NCBI GenBank assembly: GCA_905213905.1
Contig: CAJMKD010000018.1
Span: forward strand, 1 to 44,418
DNA length: 44,418 nt
Direction of reading: 5' to 3'
Source: an uncultured Sutterella sp.
GTDB taxonomy: Bacteria; Pseudomonadota; Gammaproteobacteria; Burkholderiales; Burkholderiaceae_F
The position numbers and the translations under genes are program-made. Below, in pieces: positions 1 to 9,550 of the stretch. Within the stretch, counting starts at the first letter, position 1, and every line of letters starts with the position of its first letter. The notes beneath the pieces are model-generated. The model was not told where the DNA came from, searched no databases, and worked only from the letters and a program-made list of their open reading frames with translations.

Positions 1-228
1 CTGATGTGTCAGAAGGGCGCTTAAGGCGTGAACAGGTGATTCAGACTTCCTTTGGACAGACGCTTTCATGGGAGTATCTGGCGTATACCAGGAGCCGCCC
101 GGCTGCCAGGACTTCTGCGCAGCCGACGCGCACGGCGGCGCCGTGCACCGCTGCGGGCATTGCGGCGCCCTCTGCGAACGTGCATCATTGTCTGGTTCCG
201 CCGCCCATCCGCGTTTCGACTTTCCGCC

Positions 229-972
229 ATGCGCCGAATCTTCCGTTCCTATCCTTATTTTCTTCCGGCCGATCCTGAGCCGATCGCCGCGCTTTTTGCC
301 GGCGGGCGCCGCCGCACCATCGAAAAAGGCGGCACGCTCAAAGCGGGCGGCGGCGGGCCGCGGGTCTTTTTCCTCGCTTCCGGCGTCTGCGCCTACTATG
401 CGGGGGAAGGCTTCGGGCGGCGGCCCACCATTCTCTCAACGATCCTGCCGGGCCGGATCATGGGCGACATGACGGCGGCGGTCGGCACGCGCTGCAACGT
501 TCATACGGCGGCGCTCGCGCCCTCGGTCGTGATTGAGCTCGATCCGCACGTCTTTCAGTCGGCCATTGCCAACAGCCCGACGCTCGCAGCGTTGCAGCTC
601 AAAAACATTACGGCCAAGGAAGAGTCGCTCATCGAAGGGATGGTTGCGAACTTCACCCGTCCGCCCGAAGAAAGGCTACTCATCTACGCGAAAACGCTTC
701 TCCTCATGACGGGCACGCCGCCCGAGCGCTTTGCTGCCGAAAAGCCGGCGAGCACCGAAAACGCTGGGCCCGACACCGCTCACTTCATTGTTCTCCCGCA
801 CATGCCGAGCGCCGAGCGCCTCGGCGAAACGCTCAACCTCAACCGCGTCAGCATTGCCAAGATCATCAGCGGCTGGCAGCATGCCGGCCGCGCTTTTCGC
901 CGCAACCGTGCGCTCTACCTCGATCTGTCGCTCTTTTCGGGCATCGACGACTGGATGACGCCGCAGTCTTAA
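229..972 (+). CDS. Crp/Fnr-family transcriptional regulator
   Basis: About 247 residues from the ATG at 229; the open frame extends further upstream, but that part is Arg-rich, low-complexity and does not look like protein. The first ~130 residues fit a cyclic-nucleotide-binding-like beta-roll (a GGTLKAGG stretch, then FFLASGVCAYYAGEG and PGRIMGDM). The C-terminus has a winged-HTH-like segment (SAERLGETLNLNRVSIAKII), the usual recognition-helix position in this family. No N-terminal Cys cluster of the FNR type is visible, so it is probably not an oxygen-sensing FeS regulator; the ligand is unknown. No good ribosome-binding site precedes 229. The gene is monocistronic, with a patatin-like gene 190 bp downstream on the same strand. 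The family is fairly clear; the target genes cannot be inferred. Confidence 0.72.
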   Translation: MRRIFRSYPYFLPADPEPIAALFAGGRRRTIEKGGTLKAGGGGPRVFFLASGVCAYYAGEGFGRRPTILSTILPGRIMGDMTAAVGTRCNVHTAALAPSVVIELDPHVFQSAIANSPTLAALQLKNITAKEESLIEGMVANFTRPPEERLLIYAKTLLLMTGTPPERFAAEKPASTENAGPDTAHFIVLPHMPSAERLGETLNLNRVSIAKIISGWQHAGRAFRRNRALYLDLSLFSGIDDWMTPQS

Positions 973-1164
973 ATAAGTTCGGTCGAGTGCCTGGCCGAGA
1001 CCGAGAAAGGCACTCCAACAAAAGCACACAACAAAGGCCTCCCGCATCTGCGGGCGGCGCTTCGCCTAAAATGCCTCTTCCGAGGCGCTTCCCGAAAAGG
1101 ACGCCCAACATAGTCCGACCCATTGTCGAAGTCAGGCACATTGGCGAAGCCAAAGGAAACCGTC

Positions 1165-2073
1165 ATGCCCGCAGCTGCACCGCAGTCAAAGCGTCCCGAG
1201 CTCCGAAAACCCCTTCCGAGCAATCCGCCGCTCGGCCTTGTCGTCGAAGGGGGCGGCGTGCGCGCACTCTACGCCGCCGGCGTCCTCGACGTGCTCCACG
1301 ACCTGAAGCTTCCCGTCTCGGGCGTGATCGGCGTCTCTGCGGGCGCCATTCACGGCGTTTCCTACGTCTCGGGCCAGAAGGAGCGAAGCTTGCGCATTTA
1401 CATGCGCTTTCTGCGCGATCCGCGGTTCTTCAGCCTCCGCACGCTCCTTCGAACTGGGAACATTGTCGACAACGACTTCTGCTATCGCGAAATTCCGGCG
1501 CATCTGGAGAAATTCGACGAAGAAGCCTTCGAGCGCGCGGGCATCGCTTTCTACGCTGTCTCAAGCAACCTTGAGACAGGCGAGGCGGAATACCTCCGAA
1601 TGAAGCGCTGCACCGAAGAAATCGACGCGCTCATTGCTTCCGCGTCGCTCCCCTATGTTTCGAAGCCCGTCGAATACCGCGGCATGAAGCTTCTTGACGG
1701 CGGCTGCACGGACCGCGTGCCGCTCGCCGCCTTTGAAGCCATGGGCTACGAGCGGAACATCGTCGTGATGACCCATCCGCGCGAGCATCGCGTCCGCGAC
1801 CGCGACGCCGCGCTCGCCCCGCTCTTCTACAGACGCTATCCCAAATTCGTCGCCGCTTTCCAAGGAAGCGCCGACCGCTACGAAGCGACGCAGCAGCTCG
1901 TTGAAAAGCGCGAGGCCGAGGGCCGCGTCTTCACGATTCGCCCCGCCGCGCCCATTCCGGTCGGCCGCCTGACGCATGATCCGGTCGAAGCCAAGAGGGC
2001 CTATGACCTTGGGCGCGCAGATGCGCTGAGCCGCTCGGGAGCGCTTTTGCGCTGGGTGCAGAGAGCAAACTAA
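1165..2073 (+). CDS. Patatin-like phospholipase (YjjU-like)
   Basis: 302 residues. It shows the patatin serine-Asp dyad layout: oxyanion loop GGGVR at residues 29-33, nucleophile elbow GVSAG with Ser58, and DGG with Asp178. It is expected to be a cytoplasmic or membrane-associated acyl hydrolase acting on phospholipid or other esters; there is no signal peptide. The ATG at 1165 is preferred over a TTG at 1123 because AAAGGA lies 7 bases upstream of it. The general fold of E. coli YjjU/RssA-type proteins matches in length and motif order. It ends just before an intergenic repeat array belonging to the next gene. The substrate is unknown. Confidence 0.85.
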   Translation: MPAAAPQSKRPELRKPLPSNPPLGLVVEGGGVRALYAAGVLDVLHDLKLPVSGVIGVSAGAIHGVSYVSGQKERSLRIYMRFLRDPRFFSLRTLLRTGNIVDNDFCYREIPAHLEKFDEEAFERAGIAFYAVSSNLETGEAEYLRMKRCTEEIDALIASASLPYVSKPVEYRGMKLLDGGCTDRVPLAAFEAMGYERNIVVMTHPREHRVRDRDAALAPLFYRRYPKFVAAFQGSADRYEATQQLVEKREAEGRVFTIRPAAPIPVGRLTHDPVEAKRAYDLGRADALSRSGALLRWVQRAN

Positions 2074-2114
2074 AACCAAGGCCGCCGTGCGCTTGTGCTT
2101 TTTAGATTCTTTAT

Positions 2115-2167
2115 TAGCGTTCGCTGAGCGAACGTTCTTATAGGGAACGTTCGCAACGAGAACGTTC
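2115..2167. promoter_or_regulatory. Four 15-bp-spaced GAACGTTC-type operator repeats
   Basis: The self-complementary octamer GAACGTTC occurs at 2130, 2145 and 2160, and a degenerate copy (TAGCGTTC) lies at 2115, so the start-to-start spacing is exactly 15 bp throughout. The first two units also form the inverted repeat GTTCGC-tga-GCGAAC at 2119-2133. The array ends 116 bp before the ATPase start at 2284, in a locally AT-richer stretch. It looks like a cooperative operator array or iterons. Which protein binds is unknown; autoregulation by the downstream accessory gene is an inference. Confidence 0.6.
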
Positions 2168-2283
2168 TTCGATAGAATGCAGTCATCAGGATGAATTTTG
2201 GGCGCTTGAGCCATTTGCAGCCAAGCGTCCCATGTATTGCCTAAAAAACTTCTGCCAGTACTTTGTTCCATGGAGGCGAGCGG

Positions 2284-3654
2284 ATGAAGCGATATTACGA
2301 TCGGGAAGAAGAGCTGCGTGTTCTCGCCGAAGAAAGCCGGCTCGTCGCCAAAAACAAAAAGTCACGCCTCGCTGTCATTACCGGCCGGCGAAGAGTCGGC
2401 AAAACGGAGCTGCTTTTGCATGCAGCCAAAGAGATGCCGGGGACTTTTATCTATCTCTTCAGCACCAGAACGCAAAAGGAAACGCTCATCGAAGATTGGG
2501 CAAAGACGAGCTGCGACGCTTTGGGCATTGCATTCCCGCCAAAATTCGACCGATTGTCCAAATTAATCGAGTATCTCCTTTTCCTAGCAAAAGATTGTCA
2601 AATCAACGTTGCGATTGACGAATGCCAGGATATTTCCTACATCGAACCGTCATTTTGGTCTGAAGTGCAGAAATGCTGGGATCTTCAGCGCAAGGATTCT
2701 CAGTTATTCCTGATGATGAGCGGCTCCATCGCTTCGGCGATGAGAAATATTTTCCAAGACTACAGCGAGCCGCTTTACGGCAGATTGGACCGCTTCATTC
2801 AGGTCCGGCCTTTCGGCGCAAAAGTCCTCTGTGAAATTCTCGATGATTACTCGCCCTCTTTTGATCCGGACGACCTCTTGGCCCTTTACACGCTGACGGG
2901 CGGCGTGGCCTGGTTTGTGGAAGATCTGATGGAACGGGGCGCCTTCCGCCTCGAGGATATGGCGGACGTTGCCTTTTCCTCCGGCTCGAAATTCATGATG
3001 GATGGCGAAATCCTTTTGGCAAACGAATTTCGGGCGGATGCCAATCTCAACCGCGGCATATTGCAGGCTATTGCAGAAGGCGTTACCAAAAGAGAAGAAT
3101 TGCAAAACCGATTCAGCTCCATCCAAATCGCCGGTGCACTGTCCAGGCTTGAAAATCAGTATGAAATGATTGCAAAGAATGCACCCGTGCTGGAGCACAA
3201 CTATCGGAAATCCCGCTACAAGATGCGTGACCGATACCTGATGTTCTGGTTCACTTTCGTTCAAAGCAACCGGCGGCTGATTGAATGCAATGACTTTGCC
3301 GCAGCAAAGCGGATTTTTCTCTCGAATTACGAAACCTTCTCTGGCCGAGCATTGGAACAGTATTTCACGGAAAAATTCCGTGCTGAAGGAAGCTTCATCA
3401 CGCTCGGCGGCTGGTGGGATAGAAAAGGCGGAAACGAAATAGACCTCATCGCCGAAGATGAGCGCTCGGTATTCATTTTCGAAATCAAACGAAACCGAAG
3501 CAAGATCAACTTGAAAGAACTTGAGCAGAAGTCTGAGGCTTTTCTCACGCAGCATCCGAAATTGCGAGAGAAAGCCGTTCATCTCGGCGGGCTCTCGCTG
3601 ATGGACATGAAGACGGATGTCAGGGCGCTGCTTGCGGCACGCCAAAATGACTGA
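2284..3654 (+). CDS. AAA ATPase with C-terminal DUF234/PD-(D/E)xK-like domain
   Basis: 456 residues from the ATG at 2284, which has GGAGG 7 bases upstream; an earlier TTG at 2263 is less likely. The N-terminus carries a P-loop (GRRRVGKT, residues 34-41) and a Walker B strand ending IDECQD (about 111-116). A winged-helix-like middle follows, then a C-terminal segment GNEIDLIAED...IFEIKRN with the spaced D and E-x-K residues of a PD-(D/E)xK nuclease fold. This is the architecture of the archaeal-ATPase/DUF234 family, whose members are accessory, often mobile or defence-associated, and functionally unproven. The gene is visibly less GC-rich than its neighbours and has the repeat array upstream, suggesting horizontal acquisition. 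It converges on a broken helicase gene. Confidence 0.82.
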   Translation: MKRYYDREEELRVLAEESRLVAKNKKSRLAVITGRRRVGKTELLLHAAKEMPGTFIYLFSTRTQKETLIEDWAKTSCDALGIAFPPKFDRLSKLIEYLLFLAKDCQINVAIDECQDISYIEPSFWSEVQKCWDLQRKDSQLFLMMSGSIASAMRNIFQDYSEPLYGRLDRFIQVRPFGAKVLCEILDDYSPSFDPDDLLALYTLTGGVAWFVEDLMERGAFRLEDMADVAFSSGSKFMMDGEILLANEFRADANLNRGILQAIAEGVTKREELQNRFSSIQIAGALSRLENQYEMIAKNAPVLEHNYRKSRYKMRDRYLMFWFTFVQSNRRLIECNDFAAAKRIFLSNYETFSGRALEQYFTEKFRAEGSFITLGGWWDRKGGNEIDLIAEDERSVFIFEIKRNRSKINLKELEQKSEAFLTQHPKLREKAVHLGGLSLMDMKTDVRALLAARQND

Positions 3655-3751
3655 CCAAAAGCGCTTCGGGCCGAGGGCCGCCATTGCCTAGGCGAACGCC
3701 TTTCGGCTCGAGAAGCTCGCTGCTTCGTTTTGCTCAGCAACCGCAGCCGCT

Positions 3752-6700
3752 TCACGCGCCTGGGCCGCCATCGCGCAAGCCGCCTTCGAGCGCTCCGCGA
3801 AGATAATCGTAGATATCCGAGCGCACCGGCGTTTCGAGACGGAATTTCACCTCAAACGCATGGACGACGCCCGACCGATCGGCGGGCGACGGTATCGAAA
3901 CGGGAATCGGCTCCCCTTGCGCTTCGATTTCGCCCAGAAAATAGAACGCCTTGGCTTCGTTGTCGTCTTTGCTTCTGCGCACAAATAGGAAAATCCGGTT
4001 CTCCGCATTCGCAGGACCGCGCTTGAAGAAACGGTCTGCATCCACGCTCGTGACGCTGCGACTCGATTTCGAGCACGCCATCAAAACCGCATTGGAGAGG
4101 AAGCGGTCGGCATACTGGATGGCATCCACTTTTTTCTCGTAGTTGATGAAGACGGGCAGCGTCTTCGTGGCGCTGTCGTACGCGTCCCCGCCGATCAGCT
4201 GGGCGTTGACGTTGCACGGCCAATTGAGCAGGCGGCAGACCTCCTCATACGTGTACTTTTCATAAAGGCAAAACGCCGTATCCCGATACTCGCGTCCACA
4301 TCGGCGCTCTTCAAATAGCCGCCGCATAAGCGCCAGGAATTCTCTGCATGCCGCGGCGAAATCTGGCTGCGTTTGAAGCAAAGTCTGCCAATCGGCCGCC
4401 TTTCGCCAGTCCCCAGCATCATTGGGCTCGAGGAACACGGCACACTTGAAGTTCGGAAGGCCGGCGTCTCGCTTCTGCGTGAATGCATTCGTCAGGACTC
4501 GGATTGCGCAAGCCCATTCGGCTTCTGGTATCGGACGGCGGCGAGCGAGCGACGCATAACGTGCTTTGGCTGCACTGAGCACCGAGGGACAGCTCGCCAT
4601 CGCCGCCTCGAGAAGCAGTATCTCAGCTTCGCGCAGGCCGCTGCCGATGCGCGCAAGTCCGGCAAGTCTGTCAAAGACGCCTTCGCCCGAGAGCTTCAGC
4701 GCCGCATCCGGAAAGTGTTTAGCGACAAACGATTCATAGGAAGCACAGCCTTTTGGCCGAAGATACTTCACCGGATCAATCGACGCATGGTCGAGAAAGT
4801 CCGTCAGCTGCGGTCGGCGGCCGATCTTGCGCCGCAGCATTTCAAAGTGTGTTTTCAAAAGCCGGATGCTGTTTGTCTTCGCCGTCTCGATCGACCTGAA
4901 GATTCGCTCGCGCGAAATTTCATCAAAATGGATTGTCGAGGCGCCGGGCATCACGCGGTTTTCCAAAAGCAGCCCGCGTCGAATGTCGTCTTTGTTGTAG
5001 GTTCGATTGCCCGTGAGCGCAATTGGAATCAAATAATTGTTTTCGTATGCGCCGATAAAGTCGAGAATGACGACAAAGTCCTTCTCTCGTGCCTTCCTGA
5101 GACCCCGGCCGAGCTGCTGAATGAAGACAACGGCGCTCTGCGTCTCGCGCAGGAAGATCACTTGGTTGACTTCGGGAATGTCAACGCCTTCATTGAAAAT
5201 ATCGACGGTGATGAGATAGTCGAGCTTGCCGCTCCCTGAGTCCGCTTCTTTCGACGGCGCCGCCCTGCCGGCGGCGCTAGGCTCTTCGTCCACGCCCAGC
5301 GCGTCTTCGGTTTCGTCCATCACCAGCCGTGCAATGGCTGCCTCACGCGCGTCGATTGTTTCCTTTCCGGAGAGCGCCTTTGTGCGAAGTCCTCGCGCGT
5401 TGAGCGCACTTTCGAGCCGGGAGGCTTCTTGAAGGTCTTTGGCAAAAATGAGGCCCTTGACGCAGCTGCCGCTGTAGCCGTAATAGTCGGCATTATCGAT
5501 GAGGGCGTCGACACGCGCTTCAAAGGGCAGATCGACTGCCTCTGCGATCCCGAAGTAATGGAACGGGCACAGGAGGTCTTCGCGCAAAGCCTCCTCAAGC
5601 CGGATTTCGCAGGCAATGTTGTGGTCGAAAAGGGCATAGACGTCAAAGCCGTCCATGCGGTCGGGGCTTGCCGTCATGCCGAGCCAGAACTAGGGCTCGA
5701 GCGCCGACATGATGCGCTGGTAGCTCTCGGCACCAGCGCGGTGGCTCTCGTCAATGATCACCCAGTCGAAGTTCGCTTTTTTCGCTTCCCGAAGCATGTC
5801 GGGCCGCGAGAGCGTCTGCATGGTCGTGAAGACGGCGCTTGGGCCGAAATCCTTCTGCGGCGTCGTGCCGGAAACAACGCCGTACGCATAAGCGCCGCCC
5901 AAAACGCGGCGAAAGCTCTTCATCGCCTGCCGCGCAATCTGTTCGCGGTGCACCACAAAGAGAAACCGCTTCGGCTTTGCTGCCTCAACTGCAAAGGCGG
6001 CAGCATAGGTTTTTCCGGTCCCGGTCGCTGAAATAAGAAGCGCCCGCTTTTCGCCATTGCCAATCAATTGCAGGATGTTGCGAATAAAGCGCCGCTGCAT
6101 CCGATTGGGCGAAAGGCGTTCGGCCTGGCGCACGGCATCCTTGCCGAGCACTTCATGAAGAATCGGCCGGCGCCGCTTATATGCAGCCTCGTATGCTGGG
6201 AGTGCACTCGCAAGCGGCTTTGACTCTCTCGCGTTCCAGAGCGCATTGAAATTTGCCAGGGCGCTCTTTGCAATCTCGCCATTTCCTGCTGCAGCGAGCT
6301 TGACGTTCCATTCGCGGTTGACGGTGAGTGCGCCGCTCGTGAGATTGGAACTGCCGAGAAGCAGGTTGTGAATGCCGTTTCCATGCTGAAAGAAATAGCC
6401 TTTCGTGTGAAAGCCCGCATGAGCCTCGCTTGTCCGAAAGAGGCGCACCTCAAGATTCCCGAGGCTCCCGAGCTTTTTGAGAGCGGCCGGATCCGTGAAG
6501 CCAAGATAATCCGTCGTGAGGATCCGGCCCGTGACGCCTCGCTTTTTCGCCTCTCGCAGAACCTGCAGCAGCGGCGTAATGCCCGAGAGCGAAATGAACG
6601 CAACACTGATCGAAAAGTGCTTGCAGTCCCTGAGCTCGTCCTCAAGCGCGCATAAGAACTTCTCGCCTTCTTCGGGCACGTTTCGCAGAAACACCGGCCG

Positions 6701-6835
6701 CTCTTTGAGAGAGGAATCCGCTTGACTGTCAATAAAGGCAGTCGTGAGCGAGGATTCCAGCGTTTTCAGTGTCTCATCCGCGATAAGTTGAGGTTCCATG
6801 ATGCGGCAGGCGGGAGGAAGAAGTGTTGAAGGCAT
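3752..6835 (-). pseudogene. PLD-DEAD/DEAH helicase-DUF3427 protein, interrupted by in-frame TAG
   Basis: One continuous reading frame of 1027 codons is split only by TAG at 5690-5692 (codon 382). Before it: a phospholipase-D-like domain (HxK at residues 143/145, GSSN at 161-164), helicase motif I (SATGTGKT, 269-276) and DESH (362-365). Directly after it, in the same frame: FWLGMTASPDR (motif III), then NEGVDIPEVNQVIFLRE and QLGRGLRKA (motifs V and VI), then a C-terminal DUF3427-type region. The missing residue falls in the usual ALEPxFWLGMTA stretch, so a point mutation in a formerly intact gene fits best. Start 6835 is chosen because GGAAG lies 7 bases upstream. Intact relatives are nucleic-acid translocases often found in defence islands. 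Suppression or readthrough cannot be excluded from sequence alone. Confidence 0.85.
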
Positions 6836-6881
6836 ATGCGGTCTTCCAGGCAGCCTAACACAGGCAAGAATGACCACGCGC

Positions 6882-6908
6882 CTTTCTCTGCTTTCTCTGC
6901 TTTCTCTG
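6882..6908. repeat. Three tandem 9-bp CTTTCTCTG repeats
   Basis: CTTTCTCTG is repeated perfectly at 6882, 6891 and 6900 in the gap between the broken helicase start and the flavoprotein terminator. This is a slippage-type short tandem repeat, with no coding role seen. Confidence 0.85.
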
Positions 6909-6948
6909 CCTTGCCCGTCTTTCCCCGTCTCTGCCCGCCCCGCATGAC

Positions 6949-6977
6949 AAAGGCCGCCCGAAACCCGGACGGCCTTT
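6949..6977 (-). terminator. Intrinsic terminator of the FAD reductase gene
   Basis: A 12-bp stem (AAAGGCCG.CCG paired with CGG.CGGCCTTT, one G-U pair in the minus-strand RNA) lies about 77 bp past the stop codon of the flavoprotein. The T-tract is short. Confidence 0.6.
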
Positions 6978-7053
6978 GCCGTTTGAGCGCTGCCGCGTCC
7001 TGGCCTGCCGCCCTCCAGGAAGGCGCAGGCCGGACGCTTTGCGTCAAAGACGC

Positions 7054-8553
7054 TTACTTGAGCGTCTTGATGTAGTCGGCAGCCGAGTCGACCGCGATGC
7101 GGCCGGAGTTGACGGCGAAGCCCACGGTGGAGCCCGCCATCAGCAGGTCGTAGCTGTCGCCATACATGCCGCCCACGTCGTTGCCGGCAGCGAAGAGGCC
7201 CGGAATCGGCTCTTCATCGGGCGTGACGACTTCAAAGCGTTCGTTCGCCTTGATGCCGCCCAGCGTGCCGAGGGTGCTCGCAACGGACTTGATCGCATAG
7301 AAGGGCCCCGTCTTCACTTCGCGCAGATACTTGGGATTCTTCGCGAATTCCGCGTCGTGGCGGACGGCGCAGTAGCTGTTGTAGTCCGCAACGGTCTTTT
7401 CGAGCTTCTTCGGATCCATGCCGGTCGCCTTGGCAAGGCCTTCGAGCGTATCTGCCTTGAAGGCCCAGCCGGCCTTGGCGGCGTCCGCCCATTCCTTTTC
7501 GAAGTTCGCAAGCTTCGTGCCCACGGGCACCATCACGCCGACGCCGAGGTCGATGCCTTCGTTCTTTTCCATGTGGTCGAGCGTGGCCTGGTCGTAAACC
7601 ACGTACATCGTGCCGCCGATGCGTTCAAGCGCATTGCCGGCAAACGGCCACTCGAGCATGATCTCTTCGTTGCAGAAGCGCTCGCCCTTGGGCGTGAGCC
7701 AGAGGTGCGGCTGCTTGGCGGTGGCGCTCACATGATTGGTCGTGCCGACGCCGCGGGGGCCCGGACGATAGGAAGCCTGCACTTCCGTGCCTTCCTGGCC
7801 GGCGCCCACAGCCCAGGCCATGCGGATGCCGTCGCCCGTCTTGCCGGTCTGCGCAAGGCCGTCGGCATTCGGGAAGCGCAGATACTTTTCGCGCATTTCC
7901 TTGTTGGCGAAGAAGCCGCCCGTGGCGATGATCGTCGCCTTCGAGCGAATCGTGATCTTGTCGCCCGCCTTGTTCGTCGCTTCAACGCCGACGATGCGGC
8001 CGTTTTCTTCAATGAGCTTCTCGCCCCAGGTTTCCGTGAGGAGCTTCTGGCCGGCTTCCTTGTACTTCTTCTGGAAGAGGTTGATCCAGCCCGCACCGCG
8101 GCCTTCATAGATGTGCCAGGTGTAGAGGCCGTTCGGATAGTTCGAGAAGAGCTTTTCGAACTTCACGCCGTTCTTCTGCATCCAGTCGATCGTGTCGGCG
8201 GAGCGCTCGACGAAAGCGCGCACCATGCGGGCGTTGCCGCGCCAGTGGCCGTAGTTCATGATCTTCATGAACGCTTCGTCCTTCGTGAGGCCGTAGTTCC
8301 AGTCCTTCTGCATCTTGGACTCGACAGCGAAGATGCCTTCGCTGAACTGGCCCGTGCCGCCGGGGAAGGCCTGCTTTTCGAGCGTGATGACGTTGAAGCC
8401 CTTTTCGGCTGCCGCCCACGCTGCCGCCGTGCCGGAGGCGCCTGCGCCGATCACGACGATGTCGGTCGTGAGCGTCTGGTCCGCGCCGAAGGCGGGCGTC
8501 ATCACAATCGCCGCAGCGGCAGCCGCCGCCGTCATGACAAATCGCGTCTTCAT
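7054..8553 (-). CDS. Exported FAD-dependent fumarate reductase/flavocytochrome-c-type oxidoreductase
   Basis: 499 residues. Residues 1-24 are a Sec-type signal peptide (MKTRF, an Ala-rich core, cleavage near AFGA). Mature protein begins with an FAD Rossmann motif (GxGxxG at 36-41, acidic end ITLEK). A GERFCNEE segment and a C-terminal AAGNDVGGMYGDSYDLLMAGSTVGFA segment fit the FAD_binding_2 family. There is no CxxCH, so no haem domain; electrons must come from a separate cytochrome. In fumarate-specific flavocytochromes the C-terminal region carries a GxNRLGG-type motif with an active-site Arg; here that stretch reads GDSYDLLMAG, so the substrate is probably not fumarate. Strong start: AAGGAG upstream of the ATG. 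A second, partial relative ends the window. Periplasmic respiratory reductase is the inferred role. Confidence 0.88.
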   Translation of the reverse strand: MKTRFVMTAAAAAAAIVMTPAFGADQTLTTDIVVIGAGASGTAAAWAAAEKGFNVITLEKQAFPGGTGQFSEGIFAVESKMQKDWNYGLTKDEAFMKIMNYGHWRGNARMVRAFVERSADTIDWMQKNGVKFEKLFSNYPNGLYTWHIYEGRGAGWINLFQKKYKEAGQKLLTETWGEKLIEENGRIVGVEATNKAGDKITIRSKATIIATGGFFANKEMREKYLRFPNADGLAQTGKTGDGIRMAWAVGAGQEGTEVQASYRPGPRGVGTTNHVSATAKQPHLWLTPKGERFCNEEIMLEWPFAGNALERIGGTMYVVYDQATLDHMEKNEGIDLGVGVMVPVGTKLANFEKEWADAAKAGWAFKADTLEGLAKATGMDPKKLEKTVADYNSYCAVRHDAEFAKNPKYLREVKTGPFYAIKSVASTLGTLGGIKANERFEVVTPDEEPIPGLFAAGNDVGGMYGDSYDLLMAGSTVGFAVNSGRIAVDSAADYIKTLK

Positions 8554-8864
8554 CTTGTGGTTCTCCTTGGCTGAGCGCGCCGCGCACCGTCATTCCTTGC
8601 GTCCGGACGGAGCGCCGTTCGCATGCGTGCATCGGCTGCGCTTCTCATTTTTTTGATGTATTCGGGCCGCGTCCGAAGAGGCGCTGCGCCGGATGCGCTT
8701 TCGAAAGCAGGCGAGCCGCGAAGCCGCAGCACGCTGCTCCGAAGCAGCGCGGCCAACGTTAATGGGCGCCGGCCGCCACCGTCTGTAGCCCCGGCTACAT
8801 TTGGGGGGAATCACTAATCAGCCAAGGCTGCGGAAAGCGGAACCGCACTGCGCCTTGCGGGCGC
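8554..8864. other. Intergenic region upstream of the FAD reductase
   Basis: No gene is supported here. The region carries GC-rich inverted repeats, including CGCTGC-tccgaa-type pairing at 8732-8749, and leads to the flavoprotein start on the minus strand. No clear -35/-10 pair was seen. Confidence 0.5.
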
Positions 8865-8914
8865 AAAAAAGCCGCTTCGGTGCTGCTCTGAGGCAGGACA
8901 CGGGAAGCGGCTCT
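8865..8914 (-). terminator. Rho-independent terminator of the phosphoribosyltransferase gene
   Basis: In the minus-strand RNA, GCCGCTTC and GAAGCGGC (8871-8878 with 8904-8911) pair, followed by a run of six U. It lies just past the stop codon at 8969. Confidence 0.85.
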
Positions 8915-8968
8915 TTCTGCGCTCAAGGCGCAGCTAACGGACGCGGTCAGGAAAACCGCTCCTTGCGC

Positions 8969-9550
8969 TTACTCGTCGAGGCTCGAGATCGGCGTGAAGG
9001 TGCCGTCCGGATTCGGACGGAAGACATAATGCTCCTTGAGGAAGATGATGTCCTTGCGGTGCACGGCGCCGAGCTCAGCCAAAATCGCTGCGCGGGCGAC
9101 GATTTCGGCGCCGGCGGACTTCGCGAGGCTTTCAATGGCGGCGAGCGACTCGCCCGTGGCGATCACGTCGTCGATCAGCGCGACGCGCTTGCCGCGGATC
9201 TTCTCGGCGTCGCAGCCGTCGAGCCAGAGCGTCTGCTCCTTCTGCGTCGTGACGGAATGCACCGTGTGCGAAACCGGGTTCACCATGTAGGGCTTGCGGC
9301 TCTTGCGCGCCGTGATGAATTCCTTCATGCCCATGAGGCGGCTCATTTCGTAGGTGAGGCAGATGCCCTTGGCTTCGGCCGTCATGAGGTAGTCGACTTC
9401 GGGAAGACGCTTCACGAGCTCAGGGGCCACAGCCTGAACAAGCTCCGTATCGGAGAGGCAGACGAAGCTCGCGAGGGCGAGCTTGTCGGCAATTTGAACA
9501 AAGGGGAGCTTGCGCTTCAAGCCGCAGATTTCGAAATCGAAGTACTTCAC
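8969..9550 (-). CDS. Adenine/xanthine-type phosphoribosyltransferase
   Basis: 193 residues starting at GTG 9550, with AGGAAG 8 bases upstream. The type I PRTase PRPP loop is plain: ALIDDVIATGESL at residues 124-136. Upstream, TAEAKG and FITARKSRKPYM (about 57-89) match the nucleobase-side segment of APRT-like enzymes (RK-x-KP). It should transfer ribose-5-phosphate from PRPP to a purine base in the cytoplasm for salvage; the exact base is not determinable here. It is followed by a good terminator and transcribed divergently from the cystathionine beta-lyase gene across a 310-bp region. That shared region contains a weak TTGCTT (9735) / TATATT (9756) pair reading toward the lyase, with only a 15-bp spacer. 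Confidence 0.83.
   Translation of the reverse strand: MKYFDFEICGLKRKLPFVQIADKLALASFVCLSDTELVQAVAPELVKRLPEVDYLMTAEAKGICLTYEMSRLMGMKEFITARKSRKPYMVNPVSHTVHSVTTQKEQTLWLDGCDAEKIRGKRVALIDDVIATGESLAAIESLAKSAGAEIVARAAILAELGAVHRKDIIFLKEHYVFRPNPDGTFTPISSLDE

Noticed and set aside
68..228. A Cys-rich reading frame (CQDFC, CGHCGALC) at the left edge that could be an FeS or zinc protein.
   Set aside because: No Shine-Dalgarno and no family match; the frame runs on into the regulator gene in the wrong phase. It may be chance in GC-rich DNA or a fragment.
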